From Brevundimonas subvibrioides (GTDB lineage Bacteria > Pseudomonadota > Alphaproteobacteria > Caulobacterales > Caulobacteraceae): 64,000 bases of DNA. The notes below the pieces were generated by a model. It was not told the origin of the DNA, ran no database searches, and worked only from the letters and a program-made list of their open reading frames with translations. Within the stretch, counting starts at the first letter, position 1; every line of letters begins with the position of its first letter. This document shows positions 8,912 through 18,395 of this stretch, in pieces. The DNA is taken from positions 1,550,001 to 1,614,000 of the forward strand of contig NZ_CP114542.1 in the NCBI RefSeq assembly GCF_027271155.1. The letters are read 5' to 3'. Made by a program: the position numbers and the translations under genes.

Positions 8912-9061
8912 TAATCGCCTTCTTCGGCTAAAGCACAGACCGCGTCGATGGTGCCGTTTGTGAATTCGCGGAACACGTCCTTGCCGGTACAGACTTACTT
9001 CCATGATCGCGGTCGCGAGCTCCGCTACCAAGGCCTGCCGAAAGGCGGGCTTCCGGCGGCG
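8911..9061 (-). pseudogene. possible frameshifted remnant upstream of the PIN gene
   Basis: On the minus strand one frame from 9061 reads AFRQALVAELATAIMEVSLY and then loses protein character. The next frame picks up at about 8990 with TGKDVFREFTNGTIDAVCAL and AEEGD, ending in a TAA that overlaps the PIN start as TAATG. Together this looks like the C-terminal end of a short protein that was translationally coupled to the PIN gene and has suffered a one-base frameshift. It is short and I recognise no family, so the call is weak. The rest of the stretch up to the hypothetical gene at 9241 holds a partial palindromic repeat and nothing else that I can see. Confidence 0.3.
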
Positions 9062-9116
9062 CTAGTCGTCGGCGCAGTCTTCACGCCGTTTCGACGACGC
9101 CACGTGTGGCCATGAT

Positions 9117-9175
9117 CCCTCCACCGCTTTGCGGTACCCCTCACCATTCGCCAAGCGGAGAACGGGGGAGGAGAC
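9117..9175. repeat. degenerate copy of an intergenic palindromic element
   Basis: Starts with ccctccaccgctttgcggt and ends with gggggaggagac. The same building blocks (ccctccacc, gctttgcgg, terminal ggggaggag) occur in the longer element after nusG at 20213-20382. It lies between the PIN region and the HTH-like gene. Confidence 0.35.
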
Positions 9176-9240
9176 ATCATCTGACACTGGTCTCCAAGCC
9201 ACGACCGATTCTGACGCACTCCCATGTCATGCTCCCGCCC

Positions 9241-9789
9241 ATGACCATGCGCCATCAGATCAACCCCGAAGACCTCGACGGTCTCGGCGGCAATATGTGG
9301 GACCATATCCGGCGGGAGTATCTGTCGGGGGTCAAGGCGGCGCACATCTGCCAGAAGTGGGGCATATCGCTCAGTTCGTTCCGGATGCATGCGCGGGCCG
9401 GGAAGTGGCGGCGGATCGATCAGCCGATCGGCGACGTCCTGCCGGAGGCCGGCGAATTTCATCCCGACGACGAGGTCAGTTTCGCCGACCTCGCCGACCA
9501 GGCCTTCCTGAACATCCGCCGCGCCCTGGGCATGGGCCGCGCGTCGGAGGCCTCGACCTGGATGCGCGTCTATGACCGTCTGTGCGACCGCGCCCGCGCC
9601 CAGGTCATGGCCGACCTGCCCGACATCGCGCCGCCTGCGATCGCGTCCAGAAGAGAGCCGTTGAGGCTGGTCGCGGACGGGGAGGGGAACCGCAACGTTT
9701 TGAATGAGATGTCGGCAGGTTCCGGCACGGACCCGCAGGAATTGGACTCCTTGCACCCGGTTTTTTCGGAGTCCAATCCCGCGACCTGA
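9241..9789 (+). CDS. hypothetical protein with N-terminal helix-turn-helix-like region
   Basis: A 182-aa protein of unknown function. Residues about 17-55 (MWDHIRREYLSGVKAAHICQ, then KWGISLSSFRMHARAGKWRR) resemble a helix-turn-helix of the kind seen in transposase or terminase small subunits: a helix, a turn at GVKAA, then a recognition-like helix and a basic end. The middle has a predicted helix (FADLADQAFLNIRRALGMGR) and the C-terminal third is low-complexity and probably disordered. The ATG at 9241 gives the conserved-looking start; upstream in-frame codons run through the repeat at 9117-9175. It stands alone on its strand, with terminator-like hairpins directly after its stop. Confidence 0.6.
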   Translation: MTMRHQINPEDLDGLGGNMWDHIRREYLSGVKAAHICQKWGISLSSFRMHARAGKWRRIDQPIGDVLPEAGEFHPDDEVSFADLADQAFLNIRRALGMGRASEASTWMRVYDRLCDRARAQVMADLPDIAPPAIASRREPLRLVADGEGNRNVLNEMSAGSGTDPQELDSLHPVFSESNPAT

Positions 9790-9790
9790 T

Positions 9791-9811
9791 CCCTCTCCCG
9801 CCGGGAGAGGG
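9791..9811. repeat. short palindrome, copy 1
   Basis: Arms ccctctccc (9791-9799) and gggagaggg (9803-9811) around a 3-base centre. An identical 21-base palindrome lies at 44015-44035 just after topA. Here it sits directly after the stop at 9789 and may end that transcript, although no T-run follows on the plus strand. Confidence 0.7.
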
Positions 9812-9821
9812 ACAAGACAAA

Positions 9822-9853
9822 GAAAAACGCCCGGCCATGGCTGACCGGGCGTT
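9822..9853 (-). terminator. intrinsic terminator of rpmG
   Basis: Read on the minus strand: stem aacgcccgg, 10-base loop, ccgggcgtt (9-bp perfect stem), then a TTTTTC tract at 9827-9822. It lies about 55 bases after the rpmG stop. Confidence 0.85.
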
Positions 9854-9908
9854 GAAATCTCATTCCGGGCTCAAGCAGCGCGACCGCGCGTTAGCCCGAC
9901 AGGAATGC

Positions 9909-10076
9909 CTACTTGATCTTGCCTTCCTTGAACTCGACGTGCTTGCGCACGACGGGGTCGTATTTGTTGACGACCATCTTTTCCGTCATCGTGCGGGCGT
10001 TCTTCTTGGTGACGTAGAAGAAGCCGGTGTCGGCGGTCGAGTTCAGGCGGATCTTGATTGAGGCGGGCTTGGCCAT
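9909..10076 (-). CDS. rpmG: 50S ribosomal protein L33
   Basis: Small basic protein of the large ribosomal subunit, 55 aa. The minus-strand frame reads [20 protein letters not shown], then [20 protein letters not shown] and ends [11 protein letters not shown], a typical L33. It has no CxxC zinc motifs, as expected for the C-minus form of proteobacteria. It is monocistronic, with its own promoter (10127-10154) and terminator (9822-9853), and is divergent from the str operon. Confidence 0.95.
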   Translation of the reverse strand: MAKPASIKIRLNSTADTGFFYVTKKNARTMTEKMVVNKYDPVVRKHVEFKEGKIK

Positions 10077-10126
10077 CGGAAATTACCTTTGCGACGGCGG
10101 GGAAGCCGTGAAAATAAGAGGCGCGG

Positions 10127-10154
10127 AACATACTCAGCGCGCCCGGCAAGTCAA
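10127..10154 (-). promoter_or_regulatory. rpmG promoter
   Basis: On the minus strand, TTGACT (10154-10149), 16 bases, TATGTT (10132-10127). The predicted transcript start is about 45 bases before the rpmG ATG. Both hexamers are close to the housekeeping consensus. Confidence 0.6.
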
Positions 10155-10184
10155 CGCCGTTTCTGAACCCCTTGACCACACCCC

Positions 10185-10213
10185 TTGACCCCTCGGCCCC
10201 GCCCGCGTAAACG
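10185..10213 (+). promoter_or_regulatory. candidate promoter of the str operon
   Basis: TTGACC at 10185-10190, 17 bases, then TAAACG at 10208-10213. A second TTGACC lies 13 bases upstream at 10172. This would give an rpsL leader of about 220 bases that includes the hairpin at 10281-10313. The -10 match is only partial. Confidence 0.45.
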
Positions 10214-10280
10214 CGCCGGACTTTCGAGGCGGGGCCTGCCCCATCCTGATCGTGACAATTGAACGGACGGGCTGTGCCCG

Positions 10281-10313
10281 CCGGAACGCCCGAAGCGCGC
10301 GTTCCGGTTTTTT
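10281..10313 (+). terminator. attenuator-like hairpin in the rpsL leader
   Basis: Perfect 9-bp stem ccggaacgc (10281-10289) / gcgttccgg (10299-10307) with a 9-base loop, followed at once by TTTTTT (10308-10313). This is a textbook intrinsic terminator on the plus strand, 126 bases before the rpsL ATG. No plus-strand gene ends upstream of it, so it most likely sits inside the rpsL leader and could attenuate the str operon. The leader from 10214 to 10438 shows no other gene. Confidence 0.7.
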
Positions 10314-10438
10314 CGTTTGGGTCACGGATCCGGTCTCGAACGATCCCGGGCGTCTCCGTCGGAGACGTTCAAAAGAAGGAAACCGAGGCGCCCCGGCCGA
10401 CAGGCACACGCCTCCATCAGAAGTCGAGACTGTCTTTA

Positions 10439-10813
10439 ATGCCTACGATCAACCAGCTGATCCGCAAGCCCCGCAAGCCCAAGCCCGTGCGCAACAAGGT
10501 GCCGGCCCTGGAAGGCTCGCCCCAGCGCCGCGGCGTCTGCACCCGCGTCTATACGACGACCCCCAAGAAGCCGAACTCGGCTCTGCGTAAGGTCGCCAAG
10601 GTCCGTCTGGCCAAGTCCGGCTACGAGGCCGTGTGCTACATCCCCGGCGAGGGTCACAATCTGCAGGAGCACTCTGTGGTTCTGATCCGCGGCGGCCGCG
10701 TGAAGGACTTGCCCGGTGTCCGCTACCACATCCTGCGCGGCGTGCTCGACACCCAGGGCGTGAAGGACCGCAAGCAGCGCCGTTCGCACTACGGCACCAA
10801 GCGTCCGAAGTAA
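10439..10813 (+). CDS. rpsL: 30S ribosomal protein S12
   Basis: Decoding-centre protein of the small subunit, 124 aa. Starts [13 protein letters not shown] and contains the invariant [16 protein letters not shown] and the conserved [20 protein letters not shown] loop with Lys and Pro at the streptomycin-related positions. The true ATG is at 10439; the open frame runs further upstream into the leader but that part has no S12 similarity. First gene of the str operon; a 46-aa membrane protein gene follows 10 bases later. Confidence 0.98.
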   Translation: MPTINQLIRKPRKPKPVRNKVPALEGSPQRRGVCTRVYTTTPKKPNSALRKVAKVRLAKSGYEAVCYIPGEGHNLQEHSVVLIRGGRVKDLPGVRYHILRGVLDTQGVKDRKQRRSHYGTKRPK

Positions 10814-10823
10814 GGATCAGCGC

Positions 10824-10964
10824 ATGGCGTCCCGTTCACGCACCTTCGGCATGACCTTCTGGGTCGCGGTCACTCTGGTGGTCATCGGGGGTTACATCGT
10901 GGGCAAGGACGCCGCCCTCAGAGATAATGCGCGAGATCAGGTCTCGCGATCGACAACAGAATAG
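10824..10964 (+). CDS. 46-aa single-pass membrane protein between rpsL and rpsG
   Basis: Small open frame with ATG at 10824 and TAG at 10962-10964. An AAGGA ribosome-binding site lies 8 bases before the start. The protein begins MASRSRTFGM, followed by a hydrophobic span TFWVAVTLVVIGGYIVG (residues 11-27), then a charged tail rich in Asp and Arg. This is a basic N-terminus, one membrane helix and a polar C-terminus. I recognise no family. It sits in the str operon between two ribosomal protein genes, where any transcript must include it; the gap would otherwise be an unusually long 163 bases. Confidence 0.65.
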   Translation: MASRSRTFGMTFWVAVTLVVIGGYIVGKDAALRDNARDQVSRSTTE

Positions 10965-10976
10965 AAGGCCCACCTC

Positions 10977-11450
10977 ATGTCACGTCGTCACCGCGCCCAG
11001 AAACGCGAAGTCCTGCCGGATCCCAAATACAAGGATCTGATCGTCACCAAGTTCATGAATTACGTCATGTACGAGGGCAAGAAGGCCGTCGCCGAGAACA
11101 TCGTCTACGGTGCCTTCGATATCCTGGCCGAGAAGAAGAAGGACTTCGAGCCGGTCCAGACCTTCCACACCGCCCTGGAAAACGTCCAGCCGTCGGTCGA
11201 GGTTCGTTCGCGTCGCGTCGGCGGCGCCACCTATCAGGTCCCGGTCGAGGTTCGCCCCGACCGTCGCCGCGCCCTGGCCATCCGCTGGCTGGTCAACGCC
11301 GCGCGCAAGCGTGGCGAGAACACCATGACCGAGAAGCTGGCCGCCGAACTGCTGGACGCCTCCAACAACCGCGGCACCGCGGTCAAGAAGCGTGAAGACA
11401 CCCACAAGATGGCCGAAGCCAACCGCGCCTTCAGCCACTACCGCTGGTAG
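10977..11450 (+). CDS. rpsG: 30S ribosomal protein S7
   Basis: Primary 16S rRNA-binding protein that organises the 30S head, 157 aa, the usual bacterial length. Begins [18 protein letters not shown] and contains [31 protein letters not shown] and the C-terminal [20 protein letters not shown], all standard S7 motifs. It follows the small membrane gene by 12 bases and precedes a strong hairpin and fusA. S7 is the usual feedback repressor of the str operon in enterobacteria; no matching site was looked for here. Confidence 0.98.
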   Translation: MSRRHRAQKREVLPDPKYKDLIVTKFMNYVMYEGKKAVAENIVYGAFDILAEKKKDFEPVQTFHTALENVQPSVEVRSRRVGGATYQVPVEVRPDRRRALAIRWLVNAARKRGENTMTEKLAAELLDASNNRGTAVKKREDTHKMAEANRAFSHYRW

Positions 11451-11493
11451 ACGCCTTCAAAGCGTCAAACAGCGACACTATCTAGGCCTATCC

Positions 11494-11526
11494 GGCGCGG
11501 GCGGTTTCCGCTAAATCGCCCGCGCC
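11494..11526 (+). other. strong hairpin between rpsG and fusA
   Basis: Perfect 10-bp GC stem ggcgcgggcg (11494-11503) / cgcccgcgcc (11517-11526) with a 13-base loop containing taaat. No T-run follows. It may stabilise the rpsG 3' end, act as a weak terminator, or be a regulatory structure ahead of fusA. The whole rpsG-fusA gap is 148 bases. Confidence 0.65.
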
Positions 11527-11598
11527 CGCTTATTCGCAGCATCGACGATCTCCCCGAGGGCGCCCTTCGCGTCCCGAAAAAACTCAAGGCACGCTTTC

Positions 11599-13680
11599 AT
11601 GGCCCGCACACACGCGCTCCAGGACTATCGCAACTTCGGCATCATGGCCCACATCGACGCGGGCAAGACGACGACGACCGAGCGGATCCTGTACTACACC
11701 GGCAAGAACCATAAGATCGGCGAAGTGCATGATGGCGCAGCCACCATGGACTGGATGGACCAGGAGCAGGAGCGGGGGATCACGATCACCTCGGCTGCGA
11801 CCACGGCCTTCTGGCAGGGCAAGCGCCTGAACATCATCGACACCCCCGGCCACGTGGACTTCACCATCGAGGTCGAGCGTTCGCTGCGCGTCCTCGACGG
11901 TGCCGTGACGGTGCTGGACGGCAACGCCGGCGTGGAGCCGCAGACGGAAACCGTCTGGCGCCAGGCTGACAAGTACAAGGTTCCGCGGATCGTGTTCGTC
12001 AACAAGATGGACAAGATCGGTGCCGACTTCGACGCCTCGGTGCAGTCGATCCGCGATCGTCTGGGTGCCAAGGCCGTGCCGATCCAGTTCCCGATCGGCT
12101 CGGAAAACACCCTGTCGGGTCTGGTCGATCTGGTCACCATGACGTCGGTCGTCTGGGACAACGACGCCCTGGGCGCCAACTTCACCGTCGGCGAGATCCC
12201 GGCCGACCTGATGGACAAGGCCGTCGAGGCTCGCCAGTACCTGATCGACAACGCCGTCGAGCTCGATGACGAGGCGATGGAAGCCTATCTCGAAGGCACC
12301 GAGCCCTCGACCGAGGTGCTCAAGAAGTGCATCCGCAAGGCGGTGCTGACCGGGGCCTTCTATCCGATCCTGTGCGGTTCGGCCTTCAAGAACAAGGGCG
12401 TGCAGACCCTGCTCGACGCCGTCGTCGACTATCTGCCGTCGCCCATGGACATCCCGCCGACCCCGGGCATCGACTTCAAGACCGAGGAGCCCGTCGTGCG
12501 GAAGGCCTCGGATGACGAGCCCCTGTCGATCCTGGCGTTCAAGATCATGGACGATCCCTTCGTCGGCTCGCTGACCTTCTGCCGCCTGTATTCGGGCAAG
12601 ATGGAAACCGGGCAGTCCCTGCTGAACTCCTCGCGCGACAAGCGCGAGCGGGTGGGCCGGATGCTGCAGATGCACTCGAACAACCGCGAGGACGTCAAGG
12701 AAGCCTACGCCGGCGACATCGTCGCCCTGGCCGGCCTGAAGGAAACCCGCACGGGCGACACCCTGTGCGATCCGCTGAAGTCGCCGGTCATCCTCGAGAA
12801 GATGGAATTCCCTGCCCCCGTGATCGAGATCTCGGTCGAGCCCAAGTCCAAGGCCGACCAGGAAAAGCTGGGCGTCGCCCTGGCCAAGCTGGCGTCGGAG
12901 GATCCGTCCTTCACCGTCTCGACCGACCACGAGTCCGGCCAGACCATCCTGAAGGGGATGGGCGAGCTGCACCTCGACATCAAGATCGACATCCTGAAGC
13001 GCACCTACAAGGTCGAGGCCAACATCGGCGCGCCGCAGGTCGCCTATCGTGAATCGCTGGGCCGCAAGGTCGACATCGACTACACGCACAAGAAGCAGAC
13101 CGGTGGTACGGGCCAGTTCGCCCGCGTCATGATCACCTTCGAACCCGGTGAGCCGGGCTCGGGCTTCGTGTTCGAGAACTCGATCGTCGGCGGTGCCGTG
13201 CCCAAGGAATACATCCCGGGCGTCGAAAAGGGTCTGAATTCCATCAAGGACTCGGGCCTGCTGGCCGGCTTCCCGCTGATCGACTTCAAGGCGACCCTGA
13301 CGGACGGCAAGTTCCACGACGTCGACTCCAGCGTGCTGGCCTTCGAAATCGCGGCCCGCGCCGCCTTCCGCGAACTGAAGGAAAAGGGCGCGCCCAAGCT
13401 GCTCGAGCCGATCATGGCGGTCGAGGTCGTGACCCCCGAGGATTACCTCGGTTCGGTCATCGGCGACCTGAACGGCCGTCGCGGCATGATCCAGGGTCAG
13501 GACATGCGCGGCAACGCCACCGTCGTGAACGCCTTCGTGCCGCTGGCCAACATGTTCGGCTATGTGAACACCCTTCGCGGGATGTCGCAGGGCCGCGCCG
13601 CCTTCACCATGCAGTACGACCACTACGAGCCGGTGCCGCAACACGTCGCCGACGAAGTGATCAAGAAGTATTCCGCCTAA
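11599..13680 (+). CDS. fusA: translation elongation factor G
   Basis: GTPase that drives tRNA-mRNA translocation on the ribosome and works with RRF in ribosome recycling. The 693-aa product has G1 [20 protein letters not shown]2 region with [12 protein letters not shown]3 DTPGHVDF, G4 NKMDK and the domain IV/V signatures [16 protein letters not shown] and [12 protein letters not shown]. Length and order are normal. Third ribosomal-machinery gene of the str operon; tuf follows after 54 bases. Confidence 0.98.
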   Translation: MARTHALQDYRNFGIMAHIDAGKTTTTERILYYTGKNHKIGEVHDGAATMDWMDQEQERGITITSAATTAFWQGKRLNIIDTPGHVDFTIEVERSLRVLDGAVTVLDGNAGVEPQTETVWRQADKYKVPRIVFVNKMDKIGADFDASVQSIRDRLGAKAVPIQFPIGSENTLSGLVDLVTMTSVVWDNDALGANFTVGEIPADLMDKAVEARQYLIDNAVELDDEAMEAYLEGTEPSTEVLKKCIRKAVLTGAFYPILCGSAFKNKGVQTLLDAVVDYLPSPMDIPPTPGIDFKTEEPVVRKASDDEPLSILAFKIMDDPFVGSLTFCRLYSGKMETGQSLLNSSRDKRERVGRMLQMHSNNREDVKEAYAGDIVALAGLKETRTGDTLCDPLKSPVILEKMEFPAPVIEISVEPKSKADQEKLGVALAKLASEDPSFTVSTDHESGQTILKGMGELHLDIKIDILKRTYKVEANIGAPQVAYRESLGRKVDIDYTHKKQTGGTGQFARVMITFEPGEPGSGFVFENSIVGGAVPKEYIPGVEKGLNSIKDSGLLAGFPLIDFKATLTDGKFHDVDSSVLAFEIAARAAFRELKEKGAPKLLEPIMAVEVVTPEDYLGSVIGDLNGRRGMIQGQDMRGNATVVNAFVPLANMFGYVNTLRGMSQGRAAFTMQYDHYEPVPQHVADEVIKKYSA

Positions 13681-13734
13681 CTAACCCCTGAAATTTTGGA
13701 TTAAGCCCCCTGTTCAGGGGACGGAGAGAAGAGA

Positions 13735-14925
<1,191 letters not shown>

Positions 14926-14990
14926 GGTGATGGCGCGCTGACGCGAGCGACGCCGTCGCTCGCTGCCTGAGCGCGGATTGAGTTGGAAGA

Positions 14991-15022
14991 GGCCTCCCGG
15001 TGCGAACCGGGTGGCCTTTTTC
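14991..15022 (+). terminator. intrinsic terminator of the str operon
   Basis: Stem ggcctcccggt (14991-15001) / accgggtggcc (15006-15016), 10 of 11 pairs, with a GCGA tetraloop, followed by TTTTTC. It lies 66 bases after the tuf stop. Confidence 0.88.
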
Positions 15023-15087
15023 TTGTGGTGCAACACGCCTCGTGCGGTCCGGTGGCCTGCGGGGCCGGGCTCGGGATAGAAGGCCGG

Positions 15088-16698
15088 ATGCTGTCCCGTC
15101 TCTGCATCCTGATGCTCCTGGCCCTGTCGGCCTGTGCGACCCACCCCGGCGCGGTGGATCATGTGCGGTTTGCGCGGGACAGGACCTTCGTGACGGCGGT
15201 GACCGACGCGGGCGTCCTCCGGGGCGTGGAAGGGGCGGGCGTGCGCGCCTTTCTGGGCGTGCCCTATGCCGCGCCGCCGACCGGCGACCTGCGCTGGCGA
15301 AGCCCGGAACCGGTCGAGGCCTGGAGCGGCGTGCATGACGCGACGCGCATCGGCTCCGACTGCACCCAGGCACTGGGACGCGAGGCCATCCTGGGGGGTG
15401 GCGGCGGGCTGGTGGTCGGGTCCGAGGACTGTCTGTTCGTCAATGTCTATCGACCGGCAGGGGAGGCCGCACGCCCCAAGCCCGTCATGGTCTATCTGCA
15501 CGGTGGAGCCTTCACGATCGGAGCGGGGGCGAACTACGACCCCGGGCGGCTGGCAGTCGAACAGGACCGGGTCGTGGTCACGGTCAACTTCCGGCTGGGC
15601 GCGCTGGGGTGGCTGGCGCTGCCGGATTTCGCGGCCGAGGGGGAGGGCGTCGGCGGCAACTGGGGGCTGATGGACCAGCAGGCGGCGCTGCGCTGGGTGC
15701 AGGCCAATATCGCGGCCTTCGGGGGCGATCCGGCGGATGTCACCCTGTTCGCGGAAAGCTCGGGGGCCTGGAGCGCCTGCTATCTGATGACCTCGCCGGG
15801 GTCGACGGGGCTGTACAGCCGCGTGATCCTGCAGAGCGGGCCGTGTCTGGAGCCGTCGTCGCTGAACGCGGCGGCGGATCAGGCCGAGCCGGGTCTGCGG
15901 TTCGCCGCCCGTCTGGGATGCGAGGGGGCCGAGGTGGCCGCGTGCCTGAGGCGGACACCGGCGTGGCGGATCGCGCGGGGAGCCTCGACGCGGTCGGGCA
16001 TCAACGGGCCAAAATCGTGGGGACCGGTCTATGGCGACGCCCTGGTGCCGCTCAGCCCGCCGCAGGCCTTTGCCAAGGGGGCCTTTACCCGGGTGCCGGT
16101 GATCGTAGGGTCGAACACCGACGAGGGGCGTCTGTTCGCCGGAGAAGTGCGCGACAGGGATCGCTACGAGAAGGAGACGCACTGGCTGTACGGGGATGCG
16201 GGCTCACGGGTGCTGGAGCGATATCCGGTCGGGGCCGAGGGGCCGGCCGCGGCCATCGCCTGGAGCTTCAGCGACAGCCGGTTCTCGTGTCCGGCAGACG
16301 CCCTGCGCCGGCTGCTGGCGCGCCACGTGCCGGTCTATGGCTATGAGTTCGCGGACCGGGATGTGCCCTTCATCCTGCCCGACTGGATCACCGGTCTGGA
16401 CATGGGGGCCTTTCATGCGAGCGAGCTGGCCTATGTGTTCGGTACCTCGTGGATCTTCACCGACACGAAGCGCTGGACCGCCGGACAGAGGGCCTTGTCC
16501 GGGCGAATGATGGCCCTCTGGGCCGGGTTCGGCCACGACGCGGACTTCGAGGCCCGCTGGCCCCGGGTTTCTGAGGGTGGGGGACCGGTCGTGGTGTTCG
16601 ACCCGGCGGGGGACCGTGTGGACGCCACCTTCCATGACCGCCACCAGTGCGATTTCTGGGGCGGGACGGCTCTGGGACCGGTCGAGCCGGGGGGATAA
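15088..16698 (+). CDS. type-B carboxylesterase/lipase family lipoprotein
   Basis: Alpha/beta-hydrolase of the carboxylesterase family, 536 aa, exported as a lipoprotein: the N-terminus [16 protein letters not shown] has a lipobox LSAC, with Cys at residue 16. Family motifs include [38 protein letters not shown] (oxyanion hole) and [13 protein letters not shown]. The nucleophile elbow is AESSGAWS (Ser224), differing from the usual GESAGG; the acid is in SNTDEGRLF and the histidine in [13 protein letters not shown], so the triad is intact. The ATG at 15088 gives a proper signal sequence. Likely hydrolyses esters in the periplasm or at the outer membrane; the substrate is unknown. It stands alone after the tuf terminator. 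Confidence 0.88.
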   Translation: MLSRLCILMLLALSACATHPGAVDHVRFARDRTFVTAVTDAGVLRGVEGAGVRAFLGVPYAAPPTGDLRWRSPEPVEAWSGVHDATRIGSDCTQALGREAILGGGGGLVVGSEDCLFVNVYRPAGEAARPKPVMVYLHGGAFTIGAGANYDPGRLAVEQDRVVVTVNFRLGALGWLALPDFAAEGEGVGGNWGLMDQQAALRWVQANIAAFGGDPADVTLFAESSGAWSACYLMTSPGSTGLYSRVILQSGPCLEPSSLNAAADQAEPGLRFAARLGCEGAEVAACLRRTPAWRIARGASTRSGINGPKSWGPVYGDALVPLSPPQAFAKGAFTRVPVIVGSNTDEGRLFAGEVRDRDRYEKETHWLYGDAGSRVLERYPVGAEGPAAAIAWSFSDSRFSCPADALRRLLARHVPVYGYEFADRDVPFILPDWITGLDMGAFHASELAYVFGTSWIFTDTKRWTAGQRALSGRMMALWAGFGHDADFEARWPRVSEGGGPVVVFDPAGDRVDATFHDRHQCDFWGGTALGPVEPGG

Positions 16699-16827
16699 TC
16701 GAGGCATCGCTCCCGCCGGTCCATGCGCGTTTACCGTTCCGCACAACCGGCGGCGGGTGCACGCTTGCCCGGAACCGGAAACGGGTGTGTAGGTTCGGAT
16801 CCTGACGTTAGGATTTTGGTAACTTTC

Positions 16828-16959
16828 ATGCGACGCGCCCTGCATATCGGCCTTTTCATCGGCACCCTGATCGGGGTGTCCGCCTGCGCGACGGTCAATG
16901 ACGGGCATGGCCCGCAGCGGGGGGCCTATGGTTCTGTGGACGCCGGTCGGACCGGCTGA
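16828..16959 (+). CDS. 43-aa small lipoprotein
   Basis: Short open frame beginning MRRALHIGLFIGTLIGVSAC. It has a basic start, a hydrophobic stretch and lipobox GVSAC with the lipidated Cys at residue 20, leaving a 23-residue glycine-rich mature peptide. Small entericidin-like lipoproteins have this layout, but I see no motif that would fix a family. The surrounding 16699-16827 and 16960-17059 stretches show nothing else supportable. Confidence 0.55.
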   Translation: MRRALHIGLFIGTLIGVSACATVNDGHGPQRGAYGSVDAGRTG

Positions 16960-17059
16960 TCACGGCCTGCAAGGAAATCGTGGCGAAAGCGGCCACATTC
17001 GTCTAACGATAGGAGGCGGACGCCGACTGTCGCGCCGCGCCGGTCCCACTCCCCCCTAG

Positions 17060-18394
17060 ATGTTACTCATCGCCATCGTCGTCGTTCTGCTCCTCGTGGT
17101 GCTCAACGGCCTGTTCGCCGCGACCGAGATGGCGGTCGTTTCGTCCCGGAAATCCAAGCTGCAAAGCCGCGCCGAGCGCGGTGACCGGGGGGCCAGGGCG
17201 GCCCTGAAGCTTTCGGAAGACCCCACCCATTTTCTGTCGGCGGTCCAGGTCGGCATCACCCTGATCGGGATTCTGGCCGGTGCCTATGGTCAGGCGGCCA
17301 TCGCGGGCGAGCTGACCCATATCCTCGAGACCGCTTTCCCGGCCACGGGCCACTATGCCGAGATCGTCTCCACGGCTCTGGTCGTGGTCGGCATCACCTA
17401 TGTGTCGCTGATCGTCGGCGAACTGGTGCCCAAGCGGCTGGCGTTGATCTTTCCCGAATCGATCGCGGCCAAGATGGCGGCCCCGATCTCGACCGTGGCG
17501 ATCGTGCTGCATCCCTTCGTGGTGCTGTTGACGGCCTCGACCTCGGCCATCCTGAAGATCATGGGCGTCAAGGATCGCGACGGGTCCGACGTCACCCAGG
17601 AAGAGGTCGAGACCATGATCGCCGAGGGCACGGCCTCGGGTCTGATCGAGCCCGAAGAACAGACGATGATCGAGGAAATCCTGCGGCTGGGCGACCGTCC
17701 GATCCGGGTCGCCATGACGCCGCGCCACGAAGTCTTCTGGGTCGCCCTGAACGATTCGGAAGCGGTTCTGCGCGAGGAGGTCCGGACCTGCCCCTATTCG
17801 CGGATCGTGGTGGCCAGGGAGAACGACGTCGATAACCCGCTGGGCGTCGTCCACAAGAAGGACCTGCTGGACAGCCTCCTCGACAACGGCGAGTTCAATG
17901 TCGAAAAACACGTCCAGACGCCGGCCTTCATCCCGCAGTCGACGTCGGTGCTGAAGGCGCTGGAGATCCTGAAGGCATCGAAGGTCCACATGGCCTTCCT
18001 GGTCGACGAGTTCGGTGCCTTCGAGGGCGTGGTGACGGCGACCGACCTGCTCGAAATGATCGCCGGCGACTTCGACGAAGGTCATGACGACAAGGAGGCC
18101 CTGATCCGCCAGCGAGAGGACGGCACCTGGCTGGTCGATGGCCAGACCGACCTGGACGAGCTGGCCGACGAACTGGGTGAGGACTTCGGCGAGGCGGACG
18201 GTTTCCACACCATCGCCGGCCTGGTTCTGCACCAGCTGTCGCGCGTGCCGGATGAAGGTGAAATCCTGCAACTGGGCCGGTTCGAGGTCGAGGTTATCGA
18301 CATGGACGACCGACGCATCGACAAGCTGCTGTTCAGGCAACTCGTGAACAAGCAGGACGAGGCCGACGCAGTCGCGGCGCACCTGGATCATTGA
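17060..18394 (+). CDS. CNNM/CorC-HlyC family transmembrane protein
   Basis: Member of the hemolysin C/CorC/TlyC (UPF0053) family, 444 aa, linked to magnesium or cobalt transport and ion homeostasis. Order: a DUF21/CNNM membrane domain (MLLIAIVVVLLLVVLNGLFA, then VGITLIGILAGAYGQ, VVVGITYVSLIVGELVPKRL and a fourth segment near 145-165), two CBS domains (about 205-325; PYSRIVVAREND, GVVHKKDLL, AFLVDEFGAFEGVVTATDLL), and a C-terminal CorC/HlyC domain (about 350-430; DGTWLVDGQTDLDELADELG). The GELVPKRL motif is diagnostic. The downstream ORFan starts 1 base after its stop. Confidence 0.92.
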   Translation: MLLIAIVVVLLLVVLNGLFAATEMAVVSSRKSKLQSRAERGDRGARAALKLSEDPTHFLSAVQVGITLIGILAGAYGQAAIAGELTHILETAFPATGHYAEIVSTALVVVGITYVSLIVGELVPKRLALIFPESIAAKMAAPISTVAIVLHPFVVLLTASTSAILKIMGVKDRDGSDVTQEEVETMIAEGTASGLIEPEEQTMIEEILRLGDRPIRVAMTPRHEVFWVALNDSEAVLREEVRTCPYSRIVVARENDVDNPLGVVHKKDLLDSLLDNGEFNVEKHVQTPAFIPQSTSVLKALEILKASKVHMAFLVDEFGAFEGVVTATDLLEMIAGDFDEGHDDKEALIRQREDGTWLVDGQTDLDELADELGEDFGEADGFHTIAGLVLHQLSRVPDEGEILQLGRFEVEVIDMDDRRIDKLLFRQLVNKQDEADAVAAHLDH

Positions 18395-18395
18395 T

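Noticed and set aside
11584..13644. 686-codon frame antisense to fusA
   Set aside because: Mirror of the fusA codon pattern, not a gene.
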